A stretch of DNA of 6,405 bases, from assembly GCA_946479915.1 (NCBI GenBank), contig CAMLHR010000076.1:1-6405 (forward strand), written 5' to 3'. The DNA comes from an uncultured Lysobacter sp. (lineage in GTDB: Bacteria > Pseudomonadota > Gammaproteobacteria > Xanthomonadales > Xanthomonadaceae). The notes beneath the pieces were generated by a model. That model searched no databases. It was not told the DNA's origin and saw nothing but the letters and a program-made list of their open reading frames with translations. The first letter of the stretch is position 1. The number at the start of each line of letters is the position of its first letter. Below are positions 6,081-6,405 of the stretch, in pieces. Position numbers and translations under genes: made by a program.

Positions 6081-6405
6081 CGGCCACCTCCCGTGGACTG
6101 GCCCAGCATGAAGTCGGACACCGGCTGGCGCGACGGATCGTCGCGGTCGTAGAGCAGCGCGCCGTCGACGTACACGTGCTCGGCCTGCGCGTAGACGCTG
6201 AACGGGTTGCCGTTCCAGAGCACGACGTCGGCCATCTTCCCGGGCTCCAAAGTGCCGGTCATGTCCAGGATGCCCATCGCCTTCGCGGGGTTCGCGGTCA
6301 CCCAGGTGATCGCGCGTTCGGGCGCGATGTCCATGCCGGCCAGGCGGGCGTGCGCCATCACCTTCGCCGCTTCCTGGTTCAGGCGCTGGATGCCTTCCTC
6401 GGAGT
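6077..6405 (-). CDS. C-terminal part of a second amidohydrolase (5' end beyond window)
   Basis: The window holds the last 108 residues of a gene that enters from the right edge; the frame is open from 6405. The visible part, SEEGIQRLNQEAAKVMAHAR followed by LAGMDIAPERAITWVTANPA and KAMGILDMTGTLEPGKMADVV, is the classic end of imidazolonepropionase-like amidohydrolases. It comprises the last barrel helix and the GKMADVVLWNGNPFSVYAQAE beta-sandwich strand. The GTG and ATG codons near 6356-6361 are internal, because similarity continues upstream of them. The catalytic N-terminal and central part, including any HxH motif and a signal peptide, lies outside the window. The stop TGA overlaps the start of the next amidohydrolase by four bases (ATGA), indicating translational coupling. 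Confidence 0.9.
   Translation of the reverse strand, partial: SEEGIQRLNQEAAKVMAHARLAGMDIAPERAITWVTANPAKAMGILDMTGTLEPGKMADVVLWNGNPFSVYAQAEHVYVDGALLYDRDDPSRQPVSDFMLGQSTGGGR

Noticed and set aside
4311..6152. 613-residue open frame on the plus strand opposite the amidohydrolase cluster
   Set aside because: It is the longest frame in the area but spans several well-supported genes on the other strand, with no recognisable domain; high GC removes stop codons from shadow frames.
6356..6361. GTG/ATG as the start of a 94-residue protein
   Set aside because: Family-like sequence (SEEGIQRLNQEAAK) continues upstream in the same frame to the window edge, so these codons are internal to a longer amidohydrolase.

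Overview
This is a very GC-rich segment (codon third positions are almost all G or C) with compact genes on both strands. The protein sequences look like a gammaproteobacterium of the Xanthomonadaceae/Lysobacteraceae type (Lysobacter or Luteimonas-like). The evidence is a plant-type (class 2) glutamate-cysteine ligase, an EngB resembling Xanthomonas versions, and an engB / cytochrome c4 / dsbA neighbourhood that recurs in Pseudomonas and Xanthomonas relatives. The taxonomic call is inference, as no search was run.

Layout. Positions 1-62 (minus) hold the first codons of an unidentified gene. Positions 66-884 (minus) encode a DsbA-family thiol:disulfide oxidoreductase that appears to be a lipoprotein. 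After a hairpin-containing gap comes a di-heme cytochrome c4-type protein (1052-1849, minus), with a near-consensus sigma70 promoter at 1904-1932. Divergently transcribed are engB (1964-2611), a ribosome-assembly GTPase, and gshA (2613-3977), glutamate-cysteine ligase. These two are separated by one base and probably cotranscribed. gshA converges with a minus-strand cluster, and the two facing genes share a CTAG in which both stop codons lie. That cluster reads, in transcription order, amidohydrolase (6077 to beyond the window end), a second exported amidohydrolase-like protein (4776-6080, coupled through ATGA), a DUF1761 membrane protein (4347-4742) and a small uncharacterised protein (3974-4318).

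How the genes fit together. The left half has a thiol-redox and electron-transfer theme: an envelope disulfide catalyst, a periplasmic di-heme cytochrome and the first step of glutathione synthesis. The right half is a probable envelope amidohydrolase pair in which the fully visible member lacks the usual HxH metal motif, followed by two small genes of unknown role. I see no mobile element, CRISPR array, RNA gene or phage feature. Most of the window is ordinary chromosomal core. The most unusual item is the motif-less amidohydrolase paired with a second one.
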